From positions 1 to 37,411 of the forward strand of contig CANFNL010000007.1 of NCBI GenBank assembly GCA_947448205.1: a stretch of 37,411 nt of DNA. Reading direction: 5' to 3'. Shown piece by piece: positions 7,543 through 16,882 of this stretch (its first letter is position 1; each line of letters starts with the position of its first letter). Source of the DNA: Bacteriovoracaceae bacterium (GTDB taxonomy: Bacteria; Bdellovibrionota; Bacteriovoracia; Bacteriovoracales; Bacteriovoracaceae). Under the pieces are notes generated by a model. It was given only the letters and a program-made list of their open reading frames with translations. It had not been told where the DNA came from and ran no database searches. The position numbers were made by a program, and so were the translations under genes.

Positions 7543-10206
7543 ATGAGTAGAGTAAAAAAAACATTAACAGTTGGTAGTAAAAAATATGCTTATTACAGTT
7601 TACAAGAAGCTAAAAACCTTGGTCTTTCTGATATAGACAAGCTTCCAAAGTCCTTAAAAGTTTTATTAGAAAATTTACTTCGTCATGAAAATGGCAAAGA
7701 TGTAACATTTGAAGATGCTAGGGCCATCAACGAATGGGCTAAGACTCAAAAATCTGACCGAGAAATTGCTTACTATCCTGCTAGAGTTCTGATGCAAGAT
7801 TTCACTGGAGTACCTGCCGTCGTTGACTTAGCTGCAATGAGAGAGGCTATGAAGAAAATTGGTGGAGATCCTAAAAAAATCAATCCGCTTATTCCTGTTG
7901 ATTTAGTAATTGATCACTCTGTTGCTGTTGATTTTTTTGGTAAAGCTGACTCTTATGATAAAAATGTGGCACTTGAATATGAAAGAAATAAAGAGAGATA
8001 CACTTTCTTGAAATGGGGACAAAAAGCATTTAAAAATTTTCGAGTTGTTCCTCCTGGAACAGGAATTTGTCATCAAGTTAACCTTGAATACTTGGCACAG
8101 ACGGTTTGGACAAATACTGAAAATGGAGAAACAACTGCCTATCCTGATACTTGCGTTGGTACTGATTCTCATACAACGATGATAAATGGTTTATCTGTTC
8201 TCGGCTGGGGGGTTGGTGGAATTGAAGCCGAGGCAGCTATGCTTGGTCAGTCAGTAACAATGACTGTTCCAGAGGTTGTTGGCTTTAAACTAACAGGAAA
8301 GCCAAATGAAGGAATTACGGCAACTGATATCGTTTTAACTGTCACTCAAATGTTACGCAAACATGGAGTTGTAGAAAAATTTGTAGAATATTTCGGATCG
8401 GGAGTAAAAGTATTAACTCTTGCCGATAGAGCTACGATTGCTAATATGGCGCCAGAATACGGTGCCACTTGTGGGTTCTTCCCAGTTGATGAAAAAACTA
8501 TTGAATATTTAAAATTTACGGGACGAACAGAAGAGCAAGTTGCACTTGTTGAGGCTTACGCAAAAGAGCAAGGTCTTTGGTTAAATGCTGGTGAAGCCGA
8601 TCCAGTTTTTACCTCAACTCTAGAATTAGATTTATCAACAGTGGTTCCAAGTTTGTCTGGTCCAAAACGTCCTCAAGATAAAATTGAACTCACTAAAGCA
8701 GCCGATGCTTTTGGGGCCGAATTATCTGGAGCTTTTAAAATAAATCCTGAAACTGCTTTTGCAGAGTATTCTGTAGATGGTGAGGATTTCAAACTCAAGC
8801 ATGGTGCTGTGGCCATAGCGACCATTACCTCGTGTACAAATACTTCAAACCCCTCAGTTATGATAGCAGCGGGGCTAGTGGCTAAAAAAGCCAGAACTCT
8901 TGGCTTAAAGTCTCAACCATGGGTTAAGACTGCTCTCTCTCCTGGGTCAAAGGTTGTAACAGATTATTTAATTGAATCAGGTTTACAAGAATCTCTAGAT
9001 GAATTGGGATTCACTCTGACAGGATATGGCTGCATGTCTTGTATTGGTAACTCAGGTCCGCTGCCAGAGAGCATTTCTAAATCAATCAATGCTAATAATC
9101 TTGTTGTTACTTCGGTACTTTCTGGAAATAGAAATTTTGAAGGAAGAATTAATCCAGATGTTAAGGCAAATTACTTAGCTTCACCTCCATTAGTTATTGC
9201 ATACGCTCTTGCTGGAAATATCAACATTAATATTTCTAAAGATCCAATTGGAAAAGGTAGCAACGGTAAAGATGTTTATTTAAAAGACATTTGGCCAACT
9301 CATGAAGAAATTAATGCTATTTTAAGTTCGAAGTTAACTAGTTCGATGTTTAAGGCCCGCTACGCGAATGTTTTTGAAGGTGATAAGCATTGGCAAGAGA
9401 TTAAAGTGACTGAAGGAGAATTCTTTGCTTGGGAGCCTGACTCAACATACATTAGAAATCCTACATTCTTTGAAAATATTGAAGGTGGATCAATTAATAC
9501 AATTGAAGTTAATGATGCCCGTATTTTAGCTTTATTTGCTGACTCAATTACAACAGATCATATTTCACCCGCTGGTTCTATTAAAAAATCTTCTCCTGCT
9601 GGAGTTTACTTACAAGCCAAGGGAGTTAAAACAGAAGATTTTAACTCTTATGGATCTCGAAGAGGTAATCATGAAGTTATGATGAGGGGAACTTTTGCAA
9701 ATATTAGAATTAAAAACGAAGTGGCACCTGGAACTGAAGGTGGAGTGACAAAATATATCCCAGATGGAGCGGTAATGCCTATTTACGATGCGGCCATGAA
9801 GTATATTGAAAATAAAACACCACTTGTTGTAATTGCCGGAAAAGAATACGGAACTGGTTCTTCCAGAGACTGGGCAGCCAAGGGAACTTTTCTTCAAGGT
9901 GTAAAAGCAGTTATAACTGAATCTTTTGAACGTATTCATAGATCAAACTTAATCGGTATGGGAGTTCTTCCATTAGTTTTTGCAGATGGTGTTGATCGCA
10001 AATCTCTCAATTTAGACGGTACAGAAATCATTTCACTAATACCGCAAGGAGATTTCAAACCTGGTATGAAATATGAAATGGTTATTAAGTATCCAAATGG
10101 AAAAGAAGCAAAAACAATGCTGACATCAAGAGTGGATACAGTGGATGAATTAAGCTATATCAAAAATGGTGGTATTCTTCAGTATGTTCTCAGAAATTTA
10201 AAATAG
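7543..10206 (+). CDS. acnA: Aconitate hydratase AcnA
   Basis: This 887-aa enzyme interconverts citrate and isocitrate through cis-aconitate in the TCA cycle; it is cytosolic and carries a [4Fe-4S] cluster. The length matches the AcnA/IRP1 type rather than AcnB. Cluster ligands are visible as Cys431 in TSCTNTSNPSV and Cys497/Cys500 in GYGCMSCIGNSGP. Family hallmarks also include TDSHTTMINGL (about 208-218), the SVLSGNRNFEGR segment, DSITTDHISPAGSI and the C-terminal swivel motif AGKEYGTGSSRDWAAKG. The start is set by a GGAGG at 7531-7535. The gene is monocistronic: a strong terminator follows at once. Its promoter must lie in the AT-rich spacer after the LysR gene. Confidence 0.97.
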   Translation: MSRVKKTLTVGSKKYAYYSLQEAKNLGLSDIDKLPKSLKVLLENLLRHENGKDVTFEDARAINEWAKTQKSDREIAYYPARVLMQDFTGVPAVVDLAAMREAMKKIGGDPKKINPLIPVDLVIDHSVAVDFFGKADSYDKNVALEYERNKERYTFLKWGQKAFKNFRVVPPGTGICHQVNLEYLAQTVWTNTENGETTAYPDTCVGTDSHTTMINGLSVLGWGVGGIEAEAAMLGQSVTMTVPEVVGFKLTGKPNEGITATDIVLTVTQMLRKHGVVEKFVEYFGSGVKVLTLADRATIANMAPEYGATCGFFPVDEKTIEYLKFTGRTEEQVALVEAYAKEQGLWLNAGEADPVFTSTLELDLSTVVPSLSGPKRPQDKIELTKAADAFGAELSGAFKINPETAFAEYSVDGEDFKLKHGAVAIATITSCTNTSNPSVMIAAGLVAKKARTLGLKSQPWVKTALSPGSKVVTDYLIESGLQESLDELGFTLTGYGCMSCIGNSGPLPESISKSINANNLVVTSVLSGNRNFEGRINPDVKANYLASPPLVIAYALAGNININISKDPIGKGSNGKDVYLKDIWPTHEEINAILSSKLTSSMFKARYANVFEGDKHWQEIKVTEGEFFAWEPDSTYIRNPTFFENIEGGSINTIEVNDARILALFADSITTDHISPAGSIKKSSPAGVYLQAKGVKTEDFNSYGSRRGNHEVMMRGTFANIRIKNEVAPGTEGGVTKYIPDGAVMPIYDAAMKYIENKTPLVVIAGKEYGTGSSRDWAAKGTFLQGVKAVITESFERIHRSNLIGMGVLPLVFADGVDRKSLNLDGTEIISLIPQGDFKPGMKYEMVIKYPNGKEAKTMLTSRVDTVDELSYIKNGGILQYVLRNLK

Positions 10207-10210
10207 TACT

Positions 10211-10247
10211 AAATGAAGGGGGAGACTTTCTCGCCCCCTTCATTTTC
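10211..10247 (+). terminator. Intrinsic terminator of acnA
   Basis: AAATGAAGGGGG (10211-10222) pairs perfectly with CCCCCTTCATTT (10234-10245) as a 12-bp stem with an 11-base loop. It lies four bases after the acnA stop. The T-run after the stem is short, but the lower stem is itself A/T, and the symmetric A-rich side could allow action in both directions. Confidence 0.85.
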
Positions 10248-10439
10248 TAAAAGCTTGAAAATTCATTATGAATAATTCTACTAGAGCACCAAAATCGGCT
10301 ACCGCAGGATAGCTTTGAATCGTACAAAATGTAGACACTTTTTTAAGCTCATGAAATAGTGCTCTGTAAAAATTCCTCGATCCCCCCTTTATTTTTATTC
10401 TCAATTAGAATGAACTCATTAAACCCGTAAGGAGTATTC

Positions 10440-12293
10440 ATGAAGATTTATAAATCTGTTTTTGCTACCTTAGCACTGTCAACACTTTTATCGATTCAAG
10501 CTAGTCACGCTGAAGTGTTTACTGGCTTCGCCAATAAAGTACCTTCACAAAATTTAAAAGATGTTTATTCGGGATTGAAATTTCACTATTTAGATAAAGA
10601 AGATCGCCTGCTAATTATTAACGACTTTTTAAAAACGGTAGAACTAGAATACGCCTTGTTGCCACTTAAGGTGAAAAGAATAGGTTTAGATTTTAATAAG
10701 CTAAAAGCCAAAGCTATTGCGGATGAAAATTCTATCGATAGCGTTGTTGCTAGCACTGCCGATAAAGCAAATACTGAGGCAAAAGCACGAATCATTTTTT
10801 TACAAGCAAAATCGAACATGGAATTTTTAGATCGTATGCAAGCTCTTGTTGCTAATTTTAAAGACACTCACTTTAGTGTGCAAGAAAAAATATCTCGACC
10901 GATTGTTTACACTGGACTTCGTCTTTTTAGAATCGATGGAAAGATCGTTGTAGGATCAATTGAAAATAAATTCATGGGACTAGCTTCAAAATTATCAGGT
11001 ACTGATTTCTCCAGAATCGCGATTGGGGATGAAGTGTTATCAATAAACGGTCAACCTGTAGAAGATAAGATTACATCTTTAAAAAAATACATAGCTGGAA
11101 GCTCAGAAGAATTTATTGACTCTTATGCGATCAGAGCGCTTACTATAAGAAACTTTAAATACGATGAAAGCAATTCGATAACAATAGCCTTTAGGAATGC
11201 TGGGGTTTTTAAACTTCCACTTTTTGCCAACAACGCAAAAGACTCAACTCCGAGATTAGATGCAATTACTTATTTGGATAAATTTAATGTACCAACGGAC
11301 TCATCAACTATTGGATTGAGTTTTGATAAAGTAACGAAAACTTGGAATGAAGGAGCGTTAAGCTTTGAAGGCTATAGCACTAGAAAATTACATCTTAACT
11401 TGAAAGACTTATCTGAAATGATCGGAGATGATGGAGCACCTGCCCTTAGGTCTGGGTATTTTATAAATAAAGGAAAAACTTATGGAGTACTCCAGATCCT
11501 TACTTTTATGACAAAAAATGTGAAGGTTAGGGATAATCAAATTAGCTTCATTGATGGAATTAGAAATTTTATTAGTGAACTTAAAGAAAATCAATTACCA
11601 CTTATTCTAGATTTGAGAGTTAATGGTGGTGGAAATGGAAATTTACCGGCACAAGTCTTAAGTGTACTGGCTCAAGAAAATGTTATTTATCCAGGTGCAA
11701 CTTCTGGTTTTAGAATGACATCATACATGAGGCAAGTTCAAGAGCCTGGCTTTCATCAAGAACTAGTGGGCGAAGATCAATCCTTTGGAATAACAATGGA
11801 TGAAATGAAAGATTTTTTCCAAAAGACAATAGATGAAAGACGAAACTATACTCCGATGTTTGCAGCAGAAATTATTCCTTATGACATGCAAAAAGTTAAA
11901 GGCTTTGACAATAAGATTGTCGCTCTCGTGACTGCTGATTGTGTGAGTGCCTGCGATAAAATGTCATTTCTTTTAAAATCTTCTAAGAGAGCGACAATTA
12001 TTGGAACCCATTCAAATGGAACAGGGGCAGGCTTTCTTTCAACGAATGAGTTAAATACCAAATGGGAGGATAGACTTAGAGTTTTCGAAACTCAAGTTCC
12101 TAATTACCTTTTTGGAGTTCCAGGTAAATCGATCGAACAAACAGTATTTGACGAAAACAGTGTAGAAAATATGTGTAGTGAAAATCGACCAACAATCGCC
12201 GATGTTCCGTATTCACCAACAATGCTTGATGTTGCTAGAAACAACATTGGTTGGTTACAAAAAGCAGCTCAGGTAATCGAAGAATCCAAATAG
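10440..12293 (+). CDS. Exported S41-family peptidase-like protein with PDZ domain, non-canonical active site
   Basis: A 617-aa protein with a clear Sec signal peptide (residues 1-24, ending SHA). An N-terminal helical part is followed by a PDZ-like domain around residues 160-225 (IGDEVLSINGQPVED) and an S41 catalytic domain with LDLRVNGGGNGN (390-401). The nucleophile is probably Ser503 in DCVSACD. In C-terminal processing proteases a Lys follows in a GKG motif; here the matching stretch is GTHSNGTGAG (522-531) with no Lys. It therefore belongs to a tricorn/IRBP-like branch of S41 or uses another base. The substrate is unknown, but the location should be the periplasm or outer surface. AAGGAG sits before the ATG, and a terminator follows directly. 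A full Prc protease gene lies next door, so the two may be distant paralogues. Confidence 0.75.
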   Translation: MKIYKSVFATLALSTLLSIQASHAEVFTGFANKVPSQNLKDVYSGLKFHYLDKEDRLLIINDFLKTVELEYALLPLKVKRIGLDFNKLKAKAIADENSIDSVVASTADKANTEAKARIIFLQAKSNMEFLDRMQALVANFKDTHFSVQEKISRPIVYTGLRLFRIDGKIVVGSIENKFMGLASKLSGTDFSRIAIGDEVLSINGQPVEDKITSLKKYIAGSSEEFIDSYAIRALTIRNFKYDESNSITIAFRNAGVFKLPLFANNAKDSTPRLDAITYLDKFNVPTDSSTIGLSFDKVTKTWNEGALSFEGYSTRKLHLNLKDLSEMIGDDGAPALRSGYFINKGKTYGVLQILTFMTKNVKVRDNQISFIDGIRNFISELKENQLPLILDLRVNGGGNGNLPAQVLSVLAQENVIYPGATSGFRMTSYMRQVQEPGFHQELVGEDQSFGITMDEMKDFFQKTIDERRNYTPMFAAEIIPYDMQKVKGFDNKIVALVTADCVSACDKMSFLLKSSKRATIIGTHSNGTGAGFLSTNELNTKWEDRLRVFETQVPNYLFGVPGKSIEQTVFDENSVENMCSENRPTIADVPYSPTMLDVARNNIGWLQKAAQVIEESK

Positions 12294-12303
12294 ATATTTT
12301 TAA

Positions 12304-12335
12304 GCCCACTTGGTTACTCGAGCGGGCGTTTTTTT
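12304..12335 (+). terminator. Intrinsic terminator after the S41 peptidase-like gene
   Basis: GCCCACT (12304-12310) pairs with AGCGGGC (12321-12327) with a single mismatch, followed by seven Ts at 12329-12335. It lies 10 bases after the stop codon and separates this gene from prc. Confidence 0.8.
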
Positions 12336-12494
12336 AGTATTGATCGAGCGATATATTAGCCCATAAAAAAAATCAAGTATTCGACAGTTTCAGAGAATCC
12401 CTAAAATAAGAATTTTTTTCTTTTGACTCCTAATCTTAAATACTGAGGTATCATAGGAGTATTGCCTAAGTTATGTTTATATTTTGGAGAAAAA

Positions 12495-14726
12495 ATGAAA
12501 CGTCTTTTATTGCCTCTGTTGCTACTTTCTTTTTTATCAATACCGCTGGTTAATACATCTATTGTAAGTGCAAAAGAATCAGTTCATAAGGCAGCCAGAA
12601 AAGAAATAAGAGATCCTCGGCGTGATAAACTTATTGGTAATATATTAAAAAATGCTCTTGAGAATTATCATTACCGGGCTATGAAAATAAATGACGAAGT
12701 TTCTCAAAAAGCCTTTGTTCAATATTTAAAAAAGATAGATGGATCAAAGCAATTTTTGACAAAAGGAGATATTAAAGAGCTTGAGGCTTATCAGTTTGTC
12801 ATGGATGATGAGATGATTAATGGTGAATACTCGTTAATTGATAAAGAGATGGATATCTTCAAAAAAAGAACTGCACTCGCTGAAGGCATAAGAAAAGAGA
12901 TATTTAAAAAACAATTTGAATTTACTGGCAATGAGCAAGTTGAGATCGATCCCGAGAAAAGAGATTGGGCAAAAGATGAAAATGCGCTTAGAGAAAATTG
13001 GAAACTTATTTTTAAACAAGCCACACTAAATAAGTATCTCTCATTGATTGATGAGCAATCTGATAAACCTTTACGATCTCTTAAAAAATCTACAACTAAA
13101 AGTACAAAAAAATTGCCTCCAGTTAAAAAATTAACAGATGCTGAAATGAGAGCGAAAGCTCATGATTCTGTTTCAAAAAGATTTCAAAAGATATTTGAAA
13201 GATATGCCAAGGAAGATAGAGATGAGCAACTTGATAATTTTTATAATTCGGTAACTGCCGTTTTTGACCCTCATACAACTTATTTACCTTCAAAAAAGAA
13301 AGAGGATTTTGACATTGACATTACGGGTAAACTTGAAGGGATTGGAGCTGTATTACAAGAAGATGGATCTTATATAAAAGTTGTTCAAGTTGTGCCGGGT
13401 GGACCAGCTTGGAGACAAAAAGATCTCGAGACAGATGATACAATTTTAGCGGTCTCTCAAGGTGATGGGGATTCAATTGATTTAACAGACATGAAAGTTG
13501 ATGATGCAGTTAGGTATATTAGAGGTAAAAAAGGCACTGAAGTTCGTTTAACAGTAAAAAAAGTTGATGGAACTAGAAAAGTTATTTCAATAATAAGAGA
13601 TGAAATTGAAGTTGGTGCTACTTTTGCTAAATCATCAGTACTTCAATATAAAGATTCTGATGCAAAGGTTGGTTATATTGAGCTTCCAAAATTTTACAGA
13701 GACTTTGAGAATTCTCAAATTAATTGTACAGATGATGTTAGAAAAGAATTAGATAGATTAAAAAAAGCTAATGTTGATGCAGTTGTCTTAGATCTAAGAA
13801 ATAATGGTGGTGGAGCTCTTGAAGATGCTAAATTGATGTCAGGTCTTTTTATTGGAAAAGGACCTGTTGTTCAGGTAGTAGATCATACTGGAAAAATTGA
13901 AGTATTAGAAAATGATGATCCAAGCGTTTTTTATGATGGCCCATTAATTGTATTAATCAATCGTTTTTCTGCTTCAGCGTCAGAAATTTTAGCAGGTGCA
14001 ATGCAAGATTATGGTCGCGCTATAATTATAGGTGGTGATTTTTCTCATGGAAAAGGAACAGTTCAGGCTGTCTTAAATTTAAATCAAGGGCCATTGCTAA
14101 TGTCTATGTTTGGACCAACAATGGGCGCTTTAAAAGTGACAATCCAAAAGTTTTATCGAGTCACTGGAGCTTCAACACAATATAAAGGTGTAACTTCAGA
14201 TATCGTTCTTCCTGATATTTATAGTTATGTAGATAGTCGCGAAAAGGATCTTGAATATTCACTTCCTTGGGACCGAATAGCAACGAAAACATTTAATAAG
14301 TGGAGTAAGTTTTCATATAATATTCCGGTCTTAAAAGAGAAAAGTAATAATCGGATTAAATCTAATCTTCGTTTTAATAAAATTGTAAAAAATATTGATT
14401 ACTTAAATAAAAAGAAGAAAGACACCTTGGTTTCTCTTAATCTAAAGCAACTTCAGATTGAAGATGTTCAAAATAGAAAGATGGCTGAAGAGTTAAAAAT
14501 GGATGAGGAAGATAAAAATCTTTTAGTTACTAATTTTGAAGATTCTTTAAAAGCACATGAAAATATTCGTCCAGCAGATATGAAAAAATGGACTAAGGAT
14601 TTTGAGCAAAGAAAAGAAGAGTGGGTAAAAAAATTAAGACAAGATGTTGTACTAGAAGAATCAGTAATGGTTGCTAATGATATTATTAAAAACATTCGAT
14701 CCAAAAAAACAGCTTCTGCTAAATAA
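12495..14726 (+). CDS. prc: Tail-specific protease Prc (C-terminal processing peptidase)
   Basis: A 743-aa periplasmic S41A protease that recognises hydrophobic C-termini and processes or degrades envelope proteins. I chose ATG 12495 over an upstream in-frame ATG (12462) because GGAGA lies at 12486-12490 and the protein then opens with a normal signal peptide (MKRLLLPLLLLSFLSIPLV). Domains: Prc N-terminal helical region (about 40-265), PDZ (about 275-380; LEGIGAVLQEDGSYIKVVQV), protease core with LRNNGGGALEDA (434-445), catalytic Ser494 in SASASE, Asp505 in MQDYG and Lys520 in SHGKGTVQ, and a charged C-terminal region (about 590-743). The Ser-to-Asp spacing of 11 matches E. coli Prc. It is followed after 16 bases by a small gene and then an RDD protein gene, likely one operon. 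Confidence 0.92.
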   Translation: MKRLLLPLLLLSFLSIPLVNTSIVSAKESVHKAARKEIRDPRRDKLIGNILKNALENYHYRAMKINDEVSQKAFVQYLKKIDGSKQFLTKGDIKELEAYQFVMDDEMINGEYSLIDKEMDIFKKRTALAEGIRKEIFKKQFEFTGNEQVEIDPEKRDWAKDENALRENWKLIFKQATLNKYLSLIDEQSDKPLRSLKKSTTKSTKKLPPVKKLTDAEMRAKAHDSVSKRFQKIFERYAKEDRDEQLDNFYNSVTAVFDPHTTYLPSKKKEDFDIDITGKLEGIGAVLQEDGSYIKVVQVVPGGPAWRQKDLETDDTILAVSQGDGDSIDLTDMKVDDAVRYIRGKKGTEVRLTVKKVDGTRKVISIIRDEIEVGATFAKSSVLQYKDSDAKVGYIELPKFYRDFENSQINCTDDVRKELDRLKKANVDAVVLDLRNNGGGALEDAKLMSGLFIGKGPVVQVVDHTGKIEVLENDDPSVFYDGPLIVLINRFSASASEILAGAMQDYGRAIIIGGDFSHGKGTVQAVLNLNQGPLLMSMFGPTMGALKVTIQKFYRVTGASTQYKGVTSDIVLPDIYSYVDSREKDLEYSLPWDRIATKTFNKWSKFSYNIPVLKEKSNNRIKSNLRFNKIVKNIDYLNKKKKDTLVSLNLKQLQIEDVQNRKMAEELKMDEEDKNLLVTNFEDSLKAHENIRPADMKKWTKDFEQRKEEWVKKLRQDVVLEESVMVANDIIKNIRSKKTASAK

Positions 14727-14742
14727 TTATTTTTGGTGAACC

Positions 14743-14967
14743 GTGATTGATAACAACGAAATTGAAAAAATTCTTACAAAACTTGAAAATCTTGAAGATG
14801 AAGAGCTCGCGGTTAAACTCCTTGGTGAGTTTAATCGTTGTTCTTCTGAACTTGGACGCTTGCTACTAAATCGTGATAGCTCACTTTCAAATGAGGAGTG
14901 GGAAGAGCTTTGCAAAAAAGCCAAAATGAAATTAGATAATATCATAAAAACAATTGAGCATTGCTAG
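14743..14967 (+). CDS. Small acidic helical protein, unknown function
   Basis: A 74-aa protein starting at GTG 14743 with GGTGA (14735-14739) as ribosome site. It is acidic, rich in Glu, Leu and Lys, and should be nearly all alpha-helical (LENLEDEELAVKLLGEFNRCSSELGRLLLNR). Length and composition resemble exodeoxyribonuclease VII small subunit-type or other small helical adaptor proteins, but no signature supports that strongly. It sits 16 bases after prc and 15 bases before the RDD gene in the same direction, so it is probably co-transcribed. I do not recognise the family. Confidence 0.65.
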   Translation: MIDNNEIEKILTKLENLEDEELAVKLLGEFNRCSSELGRLLLNRDSSLSNEEWEELCKKAKMKLDNIIKTIEHC

Positions 14968-14982
14968 CAATCAGGATAATTT

Positions 14983-15720
14983 ATGGTAAGCACTAACGAC
15001 AAAAAAACCAATGTTAAAAATAAAATTACGGCGGAAATTTCAAAAGACGATAGAGACGATAATCAATGGGATTTTACATCTATCCAGCCTAAGCTGAACA
15101 ACAAAGAGCCAAAAAATTTTCAGCAATTCCAAATTACAGATAGTAATTCTATCAAGAAAAAAAGCCAAAATACTGAACTAGAGCTCGATAATGCTTCTGT
15201 CCCAAAACCTAAAAGTCGAACAACAATGGCTAATGAGATATATGAAAAAAATCAAGTAATCGACGATATTTATAACTATGCCTCTCCAATAAGACGAGGG
15301 GTTGCTTTATTGATTGATCTATTATTTAGTTTTGGCTTATCAATTCTGGTTTATACTTCAGCACCATTATCTCGAAAACTTATCCAAATTTATATAGATA
15401 AGTATAATTTGCAACTTTTATTACCGGAATCAATAACATTAAAATTAATTATAGCAATTAATGGCTTCCTCATAGCTTTCTTTTTTATTATCATCCCACT
15501 TTCTTTTTATAATTCGAGTCTCGGCAAAAAATTAATAGGAATTAGTGTTCGCGGAACTAATTCTTATACGATTAGTATTTCTCAGGCTATTTTGCGAGAA
15601 TTAATCATGAAACCCATTAGTATTTTAATTGCAGTCGGATTTGTAACACCCTTCTTTACTAAAAAAAAACAATCTATTCATGATATGCTTTCTGAGACAA
15701 TAGTCATTGTTGCTGAATGA
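14983..15720 (+). CDS. RDD-family membrane protein with a long disordered N-terminus
   Basis: A 245-aa protein. Residues 1-95 are polar, Lys/Asn/Gln-rich and probably disordered. Residues about 100-245 form an RDD domain: SPIRRGVALLIDLLF, with the Arg and Asp of the family, a second hydrophobic segment (154-176), SSLGKKLIGISVRG, and a third hydrophobic segment (211-226) followed by KKQSIHDMLSETIVI with the late Asp (D234). RDD proteins are inner-membrane proteins of mostly unknown role; some have been linked to ion or proton transport. An AGGAT precedes the ATG. It ends two bases from the convergent pilT gene. Confidence 0.75.
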   Translation: MVSTNDKKTNVKNKITAEISKDDRDDNQWDFTSIQPKLNNKEPKNFQQFQITDSNSIKKKSQNTELELDNASVPKPKSRTTMANEIYEKNQVIDDIYNYASPIRRGVALLIDLLFSFGLSILVYTSAPLSRKLIQIYIDKYNLQLLLPESITLKLIIAINGFLIAFFFIIIPLSFYNSSLGKKLIGISVRGTNSYTISISQAILRELIMKPISILIAVGFVTPFFTKKKQSIHDMLSETIVIVAE

Positions 15721-15722
15721 AA

Positions 15723-16811
15723 TTATTCAACTATCAGTTTTTGAATAAAATCTGACTGCGAAGAAACTGCAGAAAGCGCGACTTCTTTTTCGATAAAACC
15801 ATTTTGATACAAAAACATTATGTGCTGATCGAAAGTTTGACCACCATTAGTCGACTTGCCTTGACCTTGTGAAATAATTGTTGGAATTCTATTAATATCA
15901 TCCTTACCCATAATACAGTCTTTGATACCTGGGGAATTTATCATAATTTCTTGTGCTATTACGGTTTTTCCATTTTTTCCTGGAAGCATCCTTTGCCCAA
16001 TTATAGCATAGAGATTTTCTGCTAATCGTTTTTTTACATCTAACTGCTCATGAACTGGAAACATAGAAATAAGTCTTCCAATTGTAGATACAGTGTTTGT
16101 TGTATGAAGAGTTGAAAAGACAATATGTCCAGTTTCAGCCGCTTTAAGTGCGATGTTGAATGTTACGGTATCCCTCATTTCACCAATAGAAATTACATCA
16201 GGATCTTGTCGCAAGGCCGATCTTAGTCCTGATGTGTAATCTTCGGTATCTTTACCGACTTCACGTTGAGAGATGCGCGATTTTTTTTGAGTGTGAAGAT
16301 ATTCGATAGGGTCTTCAATAGTCAAAATATGAGAAGCTTGCTTTTCATTTATATGATTGATCATAGCTGCAAGGGTAGTGCTTTTTCCAGAGCCAGTTGC
16401 CCCCGTGACTAAAACCATCCCTCTTTTTTGAAGTGCGATTTGCGAGATGCTGTTGGGCATACCTAAACTTTGAAGGCTTGGAACCACAGTATTAATTACT
16501 CGGATAATAATGCCAAATTGTCCAAAATAACGAAAAATGTTGAATCGCAGTCTACAAAGATTTTCAATTCCAAAGGCTCCGTCAATTTCACTTTTAATAT
16601 TATTTAATTCAACAAAAGATCCACTATCTTTTAAAAGTATTTTAACAATATCATCAATATCATCGGGACTAAAAATTTTAGTTTGGATAGGGATTAATTC
16701 TCCACTTATTCTAAAGCAAGGCACCTCGTTTGAGCGTATATGTATGTCGCTGGCTTTGTGTTGAATGGCAGCATTAACGAGTGAGGATAAATTTTTTAAG
16801 CTAAAAGCCAT
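15723..16811 (-). CDS. pilT: PilT-type twitching-motility ATPase
   Basis: A 362-aa cytosolic hexameric ATPase of the PilT/PilU class that drives retraction of type IV pili. The N-terminal PAS-like domain (ASDIHIRSNEVPCFRISGEL) is followed by the RecA-like core: Walker A GATGSGKSTT (137-146), Asp box TIEDPIEYLH, RQDPDVISIGEMRD with the Walker B region, and His box STLHTTNT. The C-terminal part contains GQGKSTNGGQTFDQHIMFLY, similar to the TGxxxGMxxxDxxL region of PilT. PilU is an alternative; length and motif fit cannot decide. No other pilus gene is in the window. It is divergent from the GT9 gene and converges on the RDD gene. Confidence 0.88.
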   Translation of the reverse strand: MAFSLKNLSSLVNAAIQHKASDIHIRSNEVPCFRISGELIPIQTKIFSPDDIDDIVKILLKDSGSFVELNNIKSEIDGAFGIENLCRLRFNIFRYFGQFGIIIRVINTVVPSLQSLGMPNSISQIALQKRGMVLVTGATGSGKSTTLAAMINHINEKQASHILTIEDPIEYLHTQKKSRISQREVGKDTEDYTSGLRSALRQDPDVISIGEMRDTVTFNIALKAAETGHIVFSTLHTTNTVSTIGRLISMFPVHEQLDVKKRLAENLYAIIGQRMLPGKNGKTVIAQEIMINSPGIKDCIMGKDDINRIPTIISQGQGKSTNGGQTFDQHIMFLYQNGFIEKEVALSAVSSQSDFIQKLIVE

Positions 16812-16865
16812 CTTAATTGAACCAATTTGGGATCCATTATTGTTCCCAAGATGTTACTAGATAGT

Positions 16866-16882
16866 TTATTATTAAATAATAA
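16866..16882. repeat. Perfect AT-rich inverted repeat at the GT9 start codon
   Basis: TTATTATT (16866-16873) and AATAATAA (16875-16882) are perfect complements around one central A. The right arm runs into the first base of the GT9 ATG. No Shine-Dalgarno is visible upstream. It lies in the 70-base spacer shared with pilT. It could be an operator, or simply an AT-rich promoter region. Confidence 0.4.

Noticed and set aside
7903-8172. Minus-strand open frame inside acnA
   Set aside because: Shadow of the aconitase coding sequence with a Cys/Ser-rich low-meaning peptide.
12423-12454. TTGACT and TATCAT as a prc promoter
   Set aside because: The spacer is 20 bases, too long for a standard sigma-70 promoter, and no better -10 lies at 17.
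12462-12494. Upstream in-frame ATG of prc
   Set aside because: The added residues precede the signal peptide and there is no ribosome site; ATG 12495 has GGAGA and gives a normal signal sequence.
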